A stretch of DNA of 9,365 bases from Candidatus Gastranaerophilales bacterium (GCA_944325615.1 CALVAU010000124.1:1-9365); one strand, 5' to 3'. Positions 1 through 6,361 are shown, counted from the first letter of the stretch. Made by a program: numbers and translations. Notes: generated by a model from the letters alone, not told the origin.

Positions 1-15
1 TTTGCTATTTATAAT

Positions 16-723
16 TTATGCTTCGGTGTTGTGTGAAAACATATTGTGAATAAACGCTGCTGCAAAACCTGCTGTTGCTCCGGCAGCTACCAAAGGTGCT
101 GTATAACGTTTATCTTTTACCAATTTGTGCATTGTTCTAATCATTGCTCTTGCACAGAGAGACGATTCTTGATCAACTTCTGAAACAATTCTTCTGAATT
201 CTTTTCCTGATGTGCTTGCTTCGCCACCTAATTTGTTAATTATTTGGTCGATGTTGTAATTAGCAAAACAATTTTTTAATTTAGATGCATATTTGAATTC
301 TTTAGCTTCTTTAGTATCTTTGCCTAAAGCATTAATAATTCCATCAACATCAATGCCTTTGTTTTTTTCATCGTTGATGATACTTAAAACTTTTTTGCCT
401 AATTCTGTTCTTTCTCCGCCTACTCTTTCTGCAAGATCGTTTAATGTCGGATTTTTGAAATTTTCTTTATGATCAATCATCTTTATAAACTCATCTTGAG
501 CAGGTGTTTGAGTTTTTAAAATCTTGAAAGAATTGATTTTTTTCAAGTTTGCATCTTTTCTGCAAGCATTTACAATAGCTGTGTAATTAATATCTTTCTT
601 TTCTGCTTTTTGCAAAGCTATTGCATGCTTTGAACTGTAACCTATAACTCCGCCTATTACAGTTGCATTAATAACCCTCGTTAGCGGATTTCCATTCTCA
701 TAATTTACTGCATTTACATTCAT
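16..723 (-). CDS. Uncharacterised protein with two terminal hydrophobic segments and a ~32-residue helical repeat
   Basis: I do not recognise a family for this 235-residue protein and assign no function. A hydrophobic, glycine-zipper-like stretch lies at about residues 17-37 (it contains ATVIGGVIGY) and a second at about 208-229 (LVAAGATAGFAAAFIHNMF); both could sit in or on a membrane. Between them is a Lys/Glu/Asp-rich, probably helical core. The core repeats a pattern: L-x-x-L-x-x-x-V-G at 94-102, V-x-x-I-I-x-x-L-G at 126-134 and I-x-x-I-I-x-x-L-G at 158-166, exactly 32 residues apart. Each is followed by Thr/Ser, then a Phe/Val six residues on. A degenerate fourth copy precedes them (T73...F79). 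No classical signal peptide is visible. The ATG at 721-723 is the natural start, but no strong Shine-Dalgarno precedes it. The gene lies 171 bp downstream of the WecA-like gene on the same strand and may have its own promoter. Clear reading frame and composition make it a likely real gene. Confidence 0.8.
   Translation of the reverse strand: MNVNAVNYENGNPLTRVINATVIGGVIGYSSKHAIALQKAEKKDINYTAIVNACRKDANLKKINSFKILKTQTPAQDEFIKMIDHKENFKNPTLNDLAERVGGERTELGKKVLSIINDEKNKGIDVDGIINALGKDTKEAKEFKYASKLKNCFANYNIDQIINKLGGEASTSGKEFRRIVSEVDQESSLCARAMIRTMHKLVKDKRYTAPLVAAGATAGFAAAFIHNMFSHNTEA
178..507 (-). repeat. Degenerate tandem protein repeat, ~32-residue period, within the 16-723 gene
   Basis: Codons 73-182 encode about three and a half copies of a two-helix-like unit. 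The anchor glycines are G102, G134 and G166, spaced exactly 32 residues. The downstream Thr/Ser positions T73, T106, T137 and S170 and the hydrophobic positions F79, V112, F143 and F176 are spaced 33, 31 and 33. The DNA is too diverged for a recent duplication, so the unit seems to be kept by selection at protein level. Confidence 0.6.
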
Positions 724-894
724 AGTTAATAAACCCTTACTTAACTAACACGTAATTTTATACTCTACCACGAGGAATTTTCGTCCTCGTTACTAAAATA
801 TATGGCAGATTTACACTTAAATATTTTATGCCATTGCACTAAAACAATTGACCAAAACTGAGTAATTAAATCCACATGGGATGATATCACAAAA
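724..894. other. 171-bp intergenic spacer with a small inverted repeat
   Basis: The spacer separates the WecA-like gene from the 235-residue protein gene, both on the minus strand. It is AT-rich with no convincing ORF. On the minus strand a TATAAA element (757-762) is a possible -10 for the downstream gene, but no good -35 sits 16-18 bp above it. An inverted repeat lies at 770-790. Around 820-840 is a weak stem (TTTTA-g-TGC / GCA-TAAAA) without a following U-run, so I see no clear terminator for the glyA operon. Confidence 0.5.
770..790. other. 7-bp inverted repeat (hairpin or operator-like)
   Basis: ACGAGGA (770-776) pairs with TCCTCGT (784-790) around a 7-nt loop. It is GC-richer than its surroundings and lies just upstream, on the minus strand, of a TATAAA box and the ATG of the 235-residue protein gene. 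No T-run follows on either strand, so it does not look like an intrinsic terminator. It may be an operator or an RNA hairpin. Confidence 0.35.
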
Positions 895-1932
895 CTATTT
901 TTTTGTCAATACTTTTATGAAATTTAGTAACAACATGATAAAAACTATAACTAAAATATATAGGGCGTAATGTTTTATGGTATTTTCACCCATTAAAAGT
1001 GATGCGATTGCACCTGCTACTATTGCAACTGAAGTTAGAATAAGTACGGTTTTCTTTTGAGAAAATCCGGCATGCAAGAGTTTGTGGTGAATGTGTTCTG
1101 CATCAGCAACAAATGGGGATTTCCCTTTGCAAATTCTTCTTGTACTGCTGAATACAATATCCATAATCGGCACAGCGAGTACGACAAACGGTAGTAAAAG
1201 AGTTAAAGTTGCAGCTTTCATAACTCCGACAATAGATATTGTTGCAAGCAAAAATCCTGAAAATAATGCTCCGCTATCTCCCATAAATATTTTTGCCGGA
1301 TTGAAGTTATAAGTCAAAAATGCAAGCATTGAACCTGCGAGGATAAAACCGATTAGTGCAACAATCGGATTTGATGGAGTCATTGCAATAGCTATAATTG
1401 CAAGAGTTATTGAGTTGACAGTGATTACTGATCCTGCAAGCCCGTCAACTCCGTCAATAAAGTTTACTGCATTTGAAATTCCGACTATCCAAAGCAGAGT
1501 TATCGGATATGACCAAAATCCTAAGTCTATTCCGCCAAAGAACGGTATAGAACTTATTTTTACGCCCAAAAGATACACGATCGTTGCAATTGATAATTGG
1601 ATGAATAATTTAAATTTTGCATTAAGGTTATACACATCATCGACAAGTCCAAGCAGGAACATTAGAGAACTTCCTAATAAAATTCCTGATAAAAGACTTC
1701 CGTATGGATAATAGCTTAAAAATACAAGAGAAAGAAATGTGAGCATTGTGCTTGCCCAAATTGCCACACCGCCAAGTCGTGATACCGGAATTTTGTGTAT
1801 TTTTCTCTCGTTCGGTAGATCTACAAGTCCTTCTTTTTTTGAAAAATTTATAACAAGCGGTACCAAAAATACACCGAATATATATGCTATTATAGTTCCG
1901 ATTACGTGTGCGTGTGTGAGTTTAATAATCAT
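895..1932 (-). CDS. WecA/TagO-type polyprenyl-phosphate N-acetylhexosamine-1-phosphate transferase (glycosyltransferase family 4)
   Basis: This integral membrane enzyme of the MraY/WecA superfamily transfers a sugar-1-phosphate from a UDP-sugar to undecaprenyl (or similar) phosphate, the first step in building lipid-linked surface polymers. The family signatures appear in order across 345 residues: D38-x-P-N-x-R-K-x-H near the start with RLGG at 52-55, GLVDD at 95-99 (metal-binding Asp pair), NAVNFIDGVDGLAG at 154-167, NFNPAKIFMGDSG at 209-221, and HIHH at 280-283. The HIHH loop is typical of the WecA/TagO branch and argues against MraY proper, as does the lack of neighbouring mur genes. About ten hydrophobic segments are visible. 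The acceptor sugar (GlcNAc or another) cannot be read from sequence. The gene starts 33 bp after glyA stops and has only an A/G-rich leader (AAAGAAAGAAAAAGAA) instead of a clear Shine-Dalgarno, so it is probably co-transcribed with glyA. Confidence 0.92.
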   Translation of the reverse strand: MIIKLTHAHVIGTIIAYIFGVFLVPLVINFSKKEGLVDLPNERKIHKIPVSRLGGVAIWASTMLTFLSLVFLSYYPYGSLLSGILLGSSLMFLLGLVDDVYNLNAKFKLFIQLSIATIVYLLGVKISSIPFFGGIDLGFWSYPITLLWIVGISNAVNFIDGVDGLAGSVITVNSITLAIIAIAMTPSNPIVALIGFILAGSMLAFLTYNFNPAKIFMGDSGALFSGFLLATISIVGVMKAATLTLLLPFVVLAVPIMDIVFSSTRRICKGKSPFVADAEHIHHKLLHAGFSQKKTVLILTSVAIVAGAIASLLMGENTIKHYALYILVIVFIMLLLNFIKVLTKK

Positions 1933-1965
1933 TTCTTTTTCTTTCTTTTTAGGCTTTTTGCCAAA

Positions 1966-3210
1966 TTACATATCCGCATATAGAGGATATTTTTTACATA
2001 ATTTAAGTGAACGTTCTCTTAAATTATTCAATCCTACTTCATTATCTGATGAAAATATTGCAGATGCAATAATTTTTGCAACTTCTGTCATATCTTCTTC
2101 TTTGAATCCTCTTGTTGTAACTGCAGGGGTACCTAATCTTATACCACTTGTTACAAAAGGACTTTGAGGATCGTTAGGAACGGTATTTTTATTTGCTGTG
2201 ATACCTACTTTTTCAAGTACATTTGCCATATCTTTACCGGTTTTACCTGTTCTTCTTAAATCCAAAGTCATAAGATGGTTTTCTGTCATACCGCCTACGA
2301 TATCCATACCTTCATCCATAAGTCCTTGAGCTAGAGCTTTTGCGTTTTTAATAATCTGAGCTGCATATTCTTTGAATTCAGGTTTTGATGCTTCAAGTAA
2401 TGCAACCGCTTTTGCCGCAATTATATGTTCTAAAGGTCCCCCTTGCATACCAGGGAAAATTGCTTTATCAATTCCCATTGCATGTTCTGCTTTGCACATT
2501 GTAATTCCGCCTCTTGGACCTCTTAGAGATTTGTGAGTTGTTGTAGTCACGAAATCTGCATAAGGTGCAGGTGACGGATGAAGACCTGCAACTACAAGTC
2601 CTGCGATGTGTGCAATGTCAGCTAAAAGATATGCACCTACTTCATCTGCTATTTCTCTAAACTTTTTGAAATCAATTATTTTAGAATAATTTGACGCTCC
2701 GCAAATGATAAGTTTTGGTTTGTGTTTTAAAGCCATTTCACGAACATTGTTATAATCAATATTTCCGTTTTCATCTACTCCGTAGCTTGCAACGTTAAAA
2801 TATAATCCTGAAAAGTTAACAGGAGATCCATGAGATAAGTGTCCGCCGTTTGAAAGGTCCATTCCAAGAACGTGATCGCCTGGTTTTAGAGCATACATAA
2901 ATACTGCCATATTTGCTTGTGCGCCGCTGTGAGGCTGTACGTTTGCGTAAACAAAAACAAAAAGTTCACAAGCACGTTTTTGTGCAATTTCTTCTATCAA
3001 ATCTATATGCTCACAACCGTTGTAGAATCTTTTGTGAGGTTTTCCTTCTGCGTATTTGTTAGTCAAAACACTCCCTGATGCTTCCATAACCGCTAGAGAT
3101 GTACAATTCTCACTTGCGATAAGCTCAATTGTGTTTTGCTGTCTTTCTAATTCTTTTTCTATTTGCTCCGCTACAAACGGATCTGTCATTTTTAAGTGTT
3201 TTATATTCAT
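1966..3210 (-). CDS. glyA: Serine hydroxymethyltransferase
   Basis: This cytosolic PLP enzyme interconverts serine plus tetrahydrofolate with glycine plus 5,10-methylene-tetrahydrofolate, the main one-carbon source. At 414 residues it is the normal bacterial length. Visible signatures: IELIASEN near residue 30, NKYAEGKPHKRFYNG at 51-65, NVQPHSGAQAN at 90-100, GGHLSHGSPVNFSG near 122-135, ADIAHIAG with D198 and H201 (PLP ring contacts), TTTTHKSLRGPRGG with the Schiff-base lysine K227, and SGIRLGTPA with R358 (substrate carboxylate). One oddity is FVFVYAN at 84-90, where the family usually has LFG-x-x-(Y/H)-x-N; the frame is intact. The start is set by GAGGTGAT at 3217-3224, six bases before the ATG. 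A consensus-like promoter sits just upstream and the predicted leader is only about 25 nt, so there is no room for a glycine or folate riboswitch. First gene of a probable glyA-WecA-like operon, divergent from alr. Confidence 0.98.
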   Translation of the reverse strand: MNIKHLKMTDPFVAEQIEKELERQQNTIELIASENCTSLAVMEASGSVLTNKYAEGKPHKRFYNGCEHIDLIEEIAQKRACELFVFVYANVQPHSGAQANMAVFMYALKPGDHVLGMDLSNGGHLSHGSPVNFSGLYFNVASYGVDENGNIDYNNVREMALKHKPKLIICGASNYSKIIDFKKFREIADEVGAYLLADIAHIAGLVVAGLHPSPAPYADFVTTTTHKSLRGPRGGITMCKAEHAMGIDKAIFPGMQGGPLEHIIAAKAVALLEASKPEFKEYAAQIIKNAKALAQGLMDEGMDIVGGMTENHLMTLDLRRTGKTGKDMANVLEKVGITANKNTVPNDPQSPFVTSGIRLGTPAVTTRGFKEEDMTEVAKIIASAIFSSDNEVGLNNLRERSLKLCKKYPLYADM

Positions 3211-3242
3211 ACCCTAATCACCTCACAATCTTCCTGAAAAGA

Positions 3243-3271
3243 ATTATATGCTAAAAATACCTATATGACAA
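3243..3271 (-). promoter_or_regulatory. Sigma-70-type promoter for glyA
   Basis: Read on the minus strand, TTGTCA (3266-3271) is followed by a 17-bp spacer and a perfect TATAAT (3243-3248). Transcription would start near 3236, giving a leader of about 25 nt containing the GAGGTGAT ribosome-binding site. Hexamers and spacing fit the consensus well. Confidence 0.75.
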
Positions 3272-3302
3272 TAAATTTACAATAGTTAAAGACAATATCG
3301 AT

Positions 3303-3348
3303 AAAAAATTTTTTAATAAATTGCACTTCAAAAATTTCGTCATATAAT
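3303..3348 (+). promoter_or_regulatory. Sigma-70-type promoter for alr, with upstream A6T6 tract
   Basis: TTGCAC (3321-3326), a 16-bp spacer and a perfect TATAAT (3343-3348) form a strong-looking promoter. An A6T6 tract at 3303-3314 just upstream could act like an UP element. The expected start site, about seven bases after the -10, falls at 3355-3356, the base before or the first base of the alr ATG. The transcript would then have no leader or only one base. Confidence 0.7.
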
Positions 3349-3355
3349 TGGTTGT

Positions 3356-4480
3356 ATGAAAAATGTTAAACAATCAAATGTAAATATTCATAGAGATAGT
3401 TGGGTTGAGATAAATTTGGATTATCTTGCACAAAATATTAAAGCTATTCGCAAACAGACTCCAAATAATGTAAAATTGCTTGCCGTCGTAAAAGCAGATG
3501 CCTACGGACATGGTGCTGTAATGCTTGCACCTACACTTTTAGCAAGCGGGGCAGATATGTTAGGTGTAGCTTCAATCGATGAAGGGGCTGACCTTAGAAA
3601 TGCAAAAATTACAGCAGATATCCTTGTACTTGGTGCAGTTCCTGTATGGGCTGTAGAAAGTGCGGTTAAGTTGGATTTAGCTATATCTGTTTTTTCAAAA
3701 GACCATATTCTTGCTTGTCGTCAAGCTTATGAGCGTACAGGCATAAGACCAAAAGTTCATGTAAAGATTGATACCGGCATGAATAGAATTGGTGTATCTA
3801 CAGATGAAGCAGTTGATTTTATAAACGAAGTCAGAAGTTCTGATTTTATAGATTTCAAAGGTGTATTTACTCACCTTGCGAATGCTGAAATTAGAGAAAA
3901 AACTGAATTACAAATTGAAAAATGGAACAGCGTAATTTCTAAAATTAATACAGACGGTCTGCTTTTACATATTCTAAATACTGCAGGTCAGATGTGCTAT
4001 GATGTTCCTAATTCAAATATGAGAAGAGCTGGAATTGCTCTATACGGGTTATATCCGGATTTTCCTGAAGGCGGAGAAAAACATATTCCGAAATTAAAAC
4101 AAATTCTTTCGTTAAAAGGCAGAATTGTACATATTCACCAAGCAAAAGACCATGAGGGCGTAAGTTATGGTCATACATATATTGCGCATGGAACCCGTAA
4201 AATAGCGACTGTACCTCTAGGTTATGCTGACGGTATTCCAAGAGGGCTTTCAAATAAGATTTTTGGGGTGCTAAACGGTAAAAAAGTGCCGCAAATCGGT
4301 AATATTACTATGGATCAAATGATGTTTGACATAACTGATGTTGATGCAAATGTTGGTGATGTAATTACGCTGTTGGACGAAAATAATTCAATTGATGAGT
4401 GGGCTAAGATTTTAGGTACGATAAATTATGAGTTGACTTGTCGTTTGAAAGTTCGTTTACCAAGAGTTTATACAAGATAG
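3356..4480 (+). CDS. alr: Alanine racemase
   Basis: This PLP fold-III enzyme converts L-alanine to D-alanine for peptidoglycan. Length 374 residues matches the family. The N-terminal barrel carries AVVKADAYGHGA with the PLP lysine K46, and KIDTGMNRIGV at 137-147. The C-terminal part carries GVSYGHTY with the second catalytic base Y271, LGYADG at 288-293, and GNITMDQMMFD near 315-325. Family members often have R after YG where this one has H. The ATG at 3356 is the only sensible start: no ATG, GTG or TTG lies in frame just upstream, and the next in-frame candidate, a TTG at codon 21, would cut into the conserved W-x-E-I-N-L-D start of the domain. No Shine-Dalgarno precedes the ATG; instead a TATAAT box ends eight bases before it, suggesting leaderless translation. 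The Lpd-like gene follows after 14 bp, probably in the same transcript. Confidence 0.97.
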   Translation: MKNVKQSNVNIHRDSWVEINLDYLAQNIKAIRKQTPNNVKLLAVVKADAYGHGAVMLAPTLLASGADMLGVASIDEGADLRNAKITADILVLGAVPVWAVESAVKLDLAISVFSKDHILACRQAYERTGIRPKVHVKIDTGMNRIGVSTDEAVDFINEVRSSDFIDFKGVFTHLANAEIREKTELQIEKWNSVISKINTDGLLLHILNTAGQMCYDVPNSNMRRAGIALYGLYPDFPEGGEKHIPKLKQILSLKGRIVHIHQAKDHEGVSYGHTYIAHGTRKIATVPLGYADGIPRGLSNKIFGVLNGKKVPQIGNITMDQMMFDITDVDANVGDVITLLDENNSIDEWAKILGTINYELTCRLKVRLPRVYTR

Positions 4481-4482
4481 TC

Positions 4483-4487
4483 AGGAG
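4483..4487 (+). promoter_or_regulatory. Shine-Dalgarno that fixes the TTG start of the Lpd-like gene
   Basis: AGGAG lies three bases after the alr stop and seven bases before the TTG at 4495. The frame stays open further upstream, with another TTG at 4438 inside alr, but that codon has no such site and would add 19 residues ahead of the FAD-binding fold. Confidence 0.75.
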
Positions 4488-4494
4488 TCGAAAG

Positions 4495-5751
4495 TTGGTT
4501 TTGAATTATGATTTAGGAATTGTAGGCGGCGGACCTGCAGGGTATACGGCGGCTTTTCAGGCAAGAAAATTAGGAAAGTCAGTTGTTCTTTTTGAAAAGG
4601 ATGAGATCGGCGGAGTTTGCCTAAATCGTGGATGTATTCCGACTAAAACAATTTTACATTCTGCTGAGATTTTTGAGGAAATGAAAAAGTCAGAAAATCT
4701 CGGTATTCAGTGTTCTGATTTAAAGGTTGATTTTGAAAAAGTGATTGCTCATAAGGATGATGTTGTTGCAAAATTGCGAAAAAATCTTGAGCTGGCTCTT
4801 AAAAATGCAGGTGTCGTTGTCGTTAAAGAGTATGCAGAAATTTTAAATTCAAAACAAATTAAAGCAGTAGAGGATTTGTATGAATGCTCTCAAATAATAT
4901 CTGCAATAGGCTCAGCTCCAGCAGCACCGAAATCTTTAAATTTTGACGGGAAATATATTTTAAGCTCAGACGATATCTTAAACTTGAAAAAATTACCTAA
5001 AAAAGTTTTAATAGCAGGATCCGGTGCTATCGGAATTGAATGGGCAAGAATTTTTTCTTCATTTGACGTAGAAGTGATAGTTGTCGAATTGGCTGATAAA
5101 CTTTTGCCTATTGCAGATATTGAGGTTTCAAAAAGAATTGAGCGAATGTTCAAAATGAAAAAGGTAAAATTCCTGACATCGACTTCTGTTGAAAAAGTTT
5201 CTGAAAATTCTTTATCAGGTTGTGATGTCACTTTATCTAACGGCGAAGTTAAAAACGTAGATTTTGTGCTTATGGCAACCGGTAGAAAGCCTTTAGAAAC
5301 TCAAAGAATTGAGGGTGTAAAGTATATAGGTGACATATCAGGAGAAATTCAGCTTGCTCATTTTGCAATAAAGCAAGCTATATGTGAAATATCTGAAATC
5401 CCCTATGACAAAAATCTGATCCCTTCTGTTGTTTATGGAACACCTGAAATAGCTTGGGCGGGAGCTCGTGAACAAGATTTAGAAGCAGGGACTTTTGAAA
5501 AATCAATGCTTTTGATATCTGCTTTAGGTAAATCTCATTGTGATAATTGTACTGACGGATTTATAAAAATTCTTTCACGTGATAATAAAATTATCGGGGC
5601 TCATATTATTTCAAAAGAAGCATCGGCACTTTTGCAGCAGCTGATTATTGCAATGCAAAATAAAATATCTGTTGATAAAATTAAAGAAACCTGTTTTGCT
5701 CATCCGACCTACTCTGAGGGAATTTTTGAGTGTATTTGCAACTTAAACTAA
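4495..5751 (+). CDS. lpdA: Dihydrolipoamide dehydrogenase-like flavoprotein (shortened)
   Basis: A class I pyridine nucleotide-disulfide oxidoreductase, most like the E3/L-protein that reoxidises dihydrolipoyl groups with NAD+. With the TTG start it has 418 residues. It opens with a FAD Rossmann motif, GIVGGGPAGYTAA, then the redox disulfide CLNRGC (C42 and C47). The NAD-binding motif GSGAIGIE is at 175-182, and E198 ends the next strand, favouring NAD over NADP. ATGRKP (261-266) is followed by YIGD (277-280), the second FAD motif. The C-terminal dimer domain has GAHII and AHPTYSE with the catalytic pair H403 and E408. Known E3 proteins have 460-475 residues. Here the stretch between ATGRKP and IGD is about 24 residues shorter than I recall for family members, and the next linker also looks a few residues shorter. 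All catalytic residues remain, so it is probably active. Mercuric reductase or another relative is less likely, as no extra N- or C-terminal cysteines are seen. Follows alr by 14 bp; its stop lies in the terminator stem. Confidence 0.88.
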   Translation: MVLNYDLGIVGGGPAGYTAAFQARKLGKSVVLFEKDEIGGVCLNRGCIPTKTILHSAEIFEEMKKSENLGIQCSDLKVDFEKVIAHKDDVVAKLRKNLELALKNAGVVVVKEYAEILNSKQIKAVEDLYECSQIISAIGSAPAAPKSLNFDGKYILSSDDILNLKKLPKKVLIAGSGAIGIEWARIFSSFDVEVIVVELADKLLPIADIEVSKRIERMFKMKKVKFLTSTSVEKVSENSLSGCDVTLSNGEVKNVDFVLMATGRKPLETQRIEGVKYIGDISGEIQLAHFAIKQAICEISEIPYDKNLIPSVVYGTPEIAWAGAREQDLEAGTFEKSMLLISALGKSHCDNCTDGFIKILSRDNKIIGAHIISKEASALLQQLIIAMQNKISVDKIKETCFAHPTYSEGIFECICNLN

Positions 5752-5785
5752 AAAGCTCCGATATTATCGGAGCTTTTTAGTTTAA
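5743..5785. terminator. Bidirectional intrinsic terminator between lpdA and the secreted-protein gene
   Basis: A perfect 20-bp inverted repeat (5743-5762 with 5766-5785) surrounds a 3-nt loop. Its core, AGCTCCGAT / ATCGGAGCT, is flanked by an A-run on the left and a T-run on the right, so each strand has a GC stem followed by Us. It can end the alr-lpdA transcript and the convergent minus-strand gene. The lpdA stop codon (5749-5751) lies inside the left arm. Confidence 0.9.
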
Positions 5786-5807
5786 AAATTAAATTATTAA
5801 AATTTGG

Positions 5808-6311
5808 CTATTGACCATATCCTTGATTAAAGCCAGAACTTTTAAATCCTGTACCGCCAAAATTGTAGTGATTTTCGCTTGCATTTTTGTTCCAACGTCT
5901 TGGCGGAGCTTGTTGCACATGAGCTGCACCTTGAGTTTTTGTTGAAGTTTGTGTAGCTTGTGTGCTACCTTGATAATTTGGCGAATTAATATTCATACCC
6001 TGTCCGTAGTAACCTTGTGGTTGTTGTGTTGAACCGGCAGTTTGTCCTGTTGTGGTCTCTGTTGTTGTATATACATAGTGACCGTTTGGTTGAGTATTTT
6101 TATTTGGTCCTGTTGTACCATATACTTGAGGATTATAGTTATAAGGTTGTCCCGGAACGTATAAATTACTTGAGTCCCAAGAGTTTAAATCTCTAAAATA
6201 TTTGTCTGTCTGACCGACTGAAAGAGGACTTGTTGTTCTGTTATAATTAGCTTCTGCATAAGCAGTACCGGTAAATGCAAGAATGCAGAGTATTAAAAGT
6301 AAGTTTTTCAT
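5808..6311 (-). CDS. Secreted low-complexity Gly/Gln/Asn/Tyr/Thr-rich protein
   Basis: I recognise no family for this 167-residue protein. Residues 1-19 form a clear Sec signal peptide: MKN, a Leu/Ile-rich core, then AYA before a predicted cut at A19/E20. The cysteine at 9 is too deep in the hydrophobic core for a normal lipobox, and the mature chain has no cysteine. The mature part lacks hydrophobic segments and is dominated by Gly, Gln, Asn, Tyr, Thr and Ser, with short recurrent bits such as NYNPQVYG, GYYGQG and FNQGYGQ, a Thr cluster (YTTTETTTG) and a basic patch (PPRRWNKN). It is probably disordered and extracytoplasmic; a surface or adhesive role is only a guess. The start is secure: AAGGAGGT at 6318-6325 sits six bases before the ATG. 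The gene is convergent with lpdA, sharing its terminator, and divergent from lipA across 57 bp. Confidence 0.88.
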   Translation of the reverse strand: MKNLLLILCILAFTGTAYAEANYNRTTSPLSVGQTDKYFRDLNSWDSSNLYVPGQPYNYNPQVYGTTGPNKNTQPNGHYVYTTTETTTGQTAGSTQQPQGYYGQGMNINSPNYQGSTQATQTSTKTQGAAHVQQAPPRRWNKNASENHYNFGGTGFKSSGFNQGYGQ

Positions 6312-6313
6312 TA

Positions 6314-6361
6314 TTTACCTCCTTGTTCTTTTATTATATAATATAAATTAAAAAAAGGTAA
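6314..6361. promoter_or_regulatory. Overlapping divergent promoter region for lipA (+) and the secreted-protein gene (-)
   Basis: The 57-bp gap holds a TATA-rich, near-symmetric core. On the plus strand TATAAT (6337-6342) lies 17 bp after TTTACC (6314-6319), a 4/6 match to the -35 consensus. On the minus strand TATAAT (6333-6338) lies 17 bp after TTACCT (6356-6361), a poorer match. The two -10 boxes share two bases, so both directions probably cannot be opened at once. The assignment rests on hexamer matches in AT-rich DNA, where chance TATAAT is common. Confidence 0.45.

Noticed and set aside
770..790. Terminator for the glyA/WecA-like operon
   Set aside because: The hairpin is short and neither strand has a following T-run.
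1091..2167. Several plus-strand reading frames opposite the WecA-like gene and the end of glyA
   Set aside because: They are antisense to clearly coding, conserved sequence, and their composition follows from the opposite strand's codons.
3211..3242. Glycine, folate or SAM riboswitch upstream of glyA
   Set aside because: The predicted leader is only about 25 nt and holds little besides the ribosome-binding site, too short for any known aptamer.
4438..4494. Upstream extension of the Lpd-like protein from a TTG inside alr
   Set aside because: It would overlap alr by 43 bases and add 19 residues with no family match. The AGGAG seven bases before the TTG at 4495 and the FAD motif right after that codon fit much better.
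4008..5231. Minus-strand reading frames opposite alr and the Lpd-like gene
   Set aside because: Both lie wholly opposite conserved enzyme sequence and lack start signals.
6285..6311. Lipoprotein lipobox in the signal peptide of the secreted protein
   Set aside because: The only cysteine is at residue 9 inside the hydrophobic core, too early for signal peptidase II cleavage, and AYA at 17-19 is a good signal peptidase I site.
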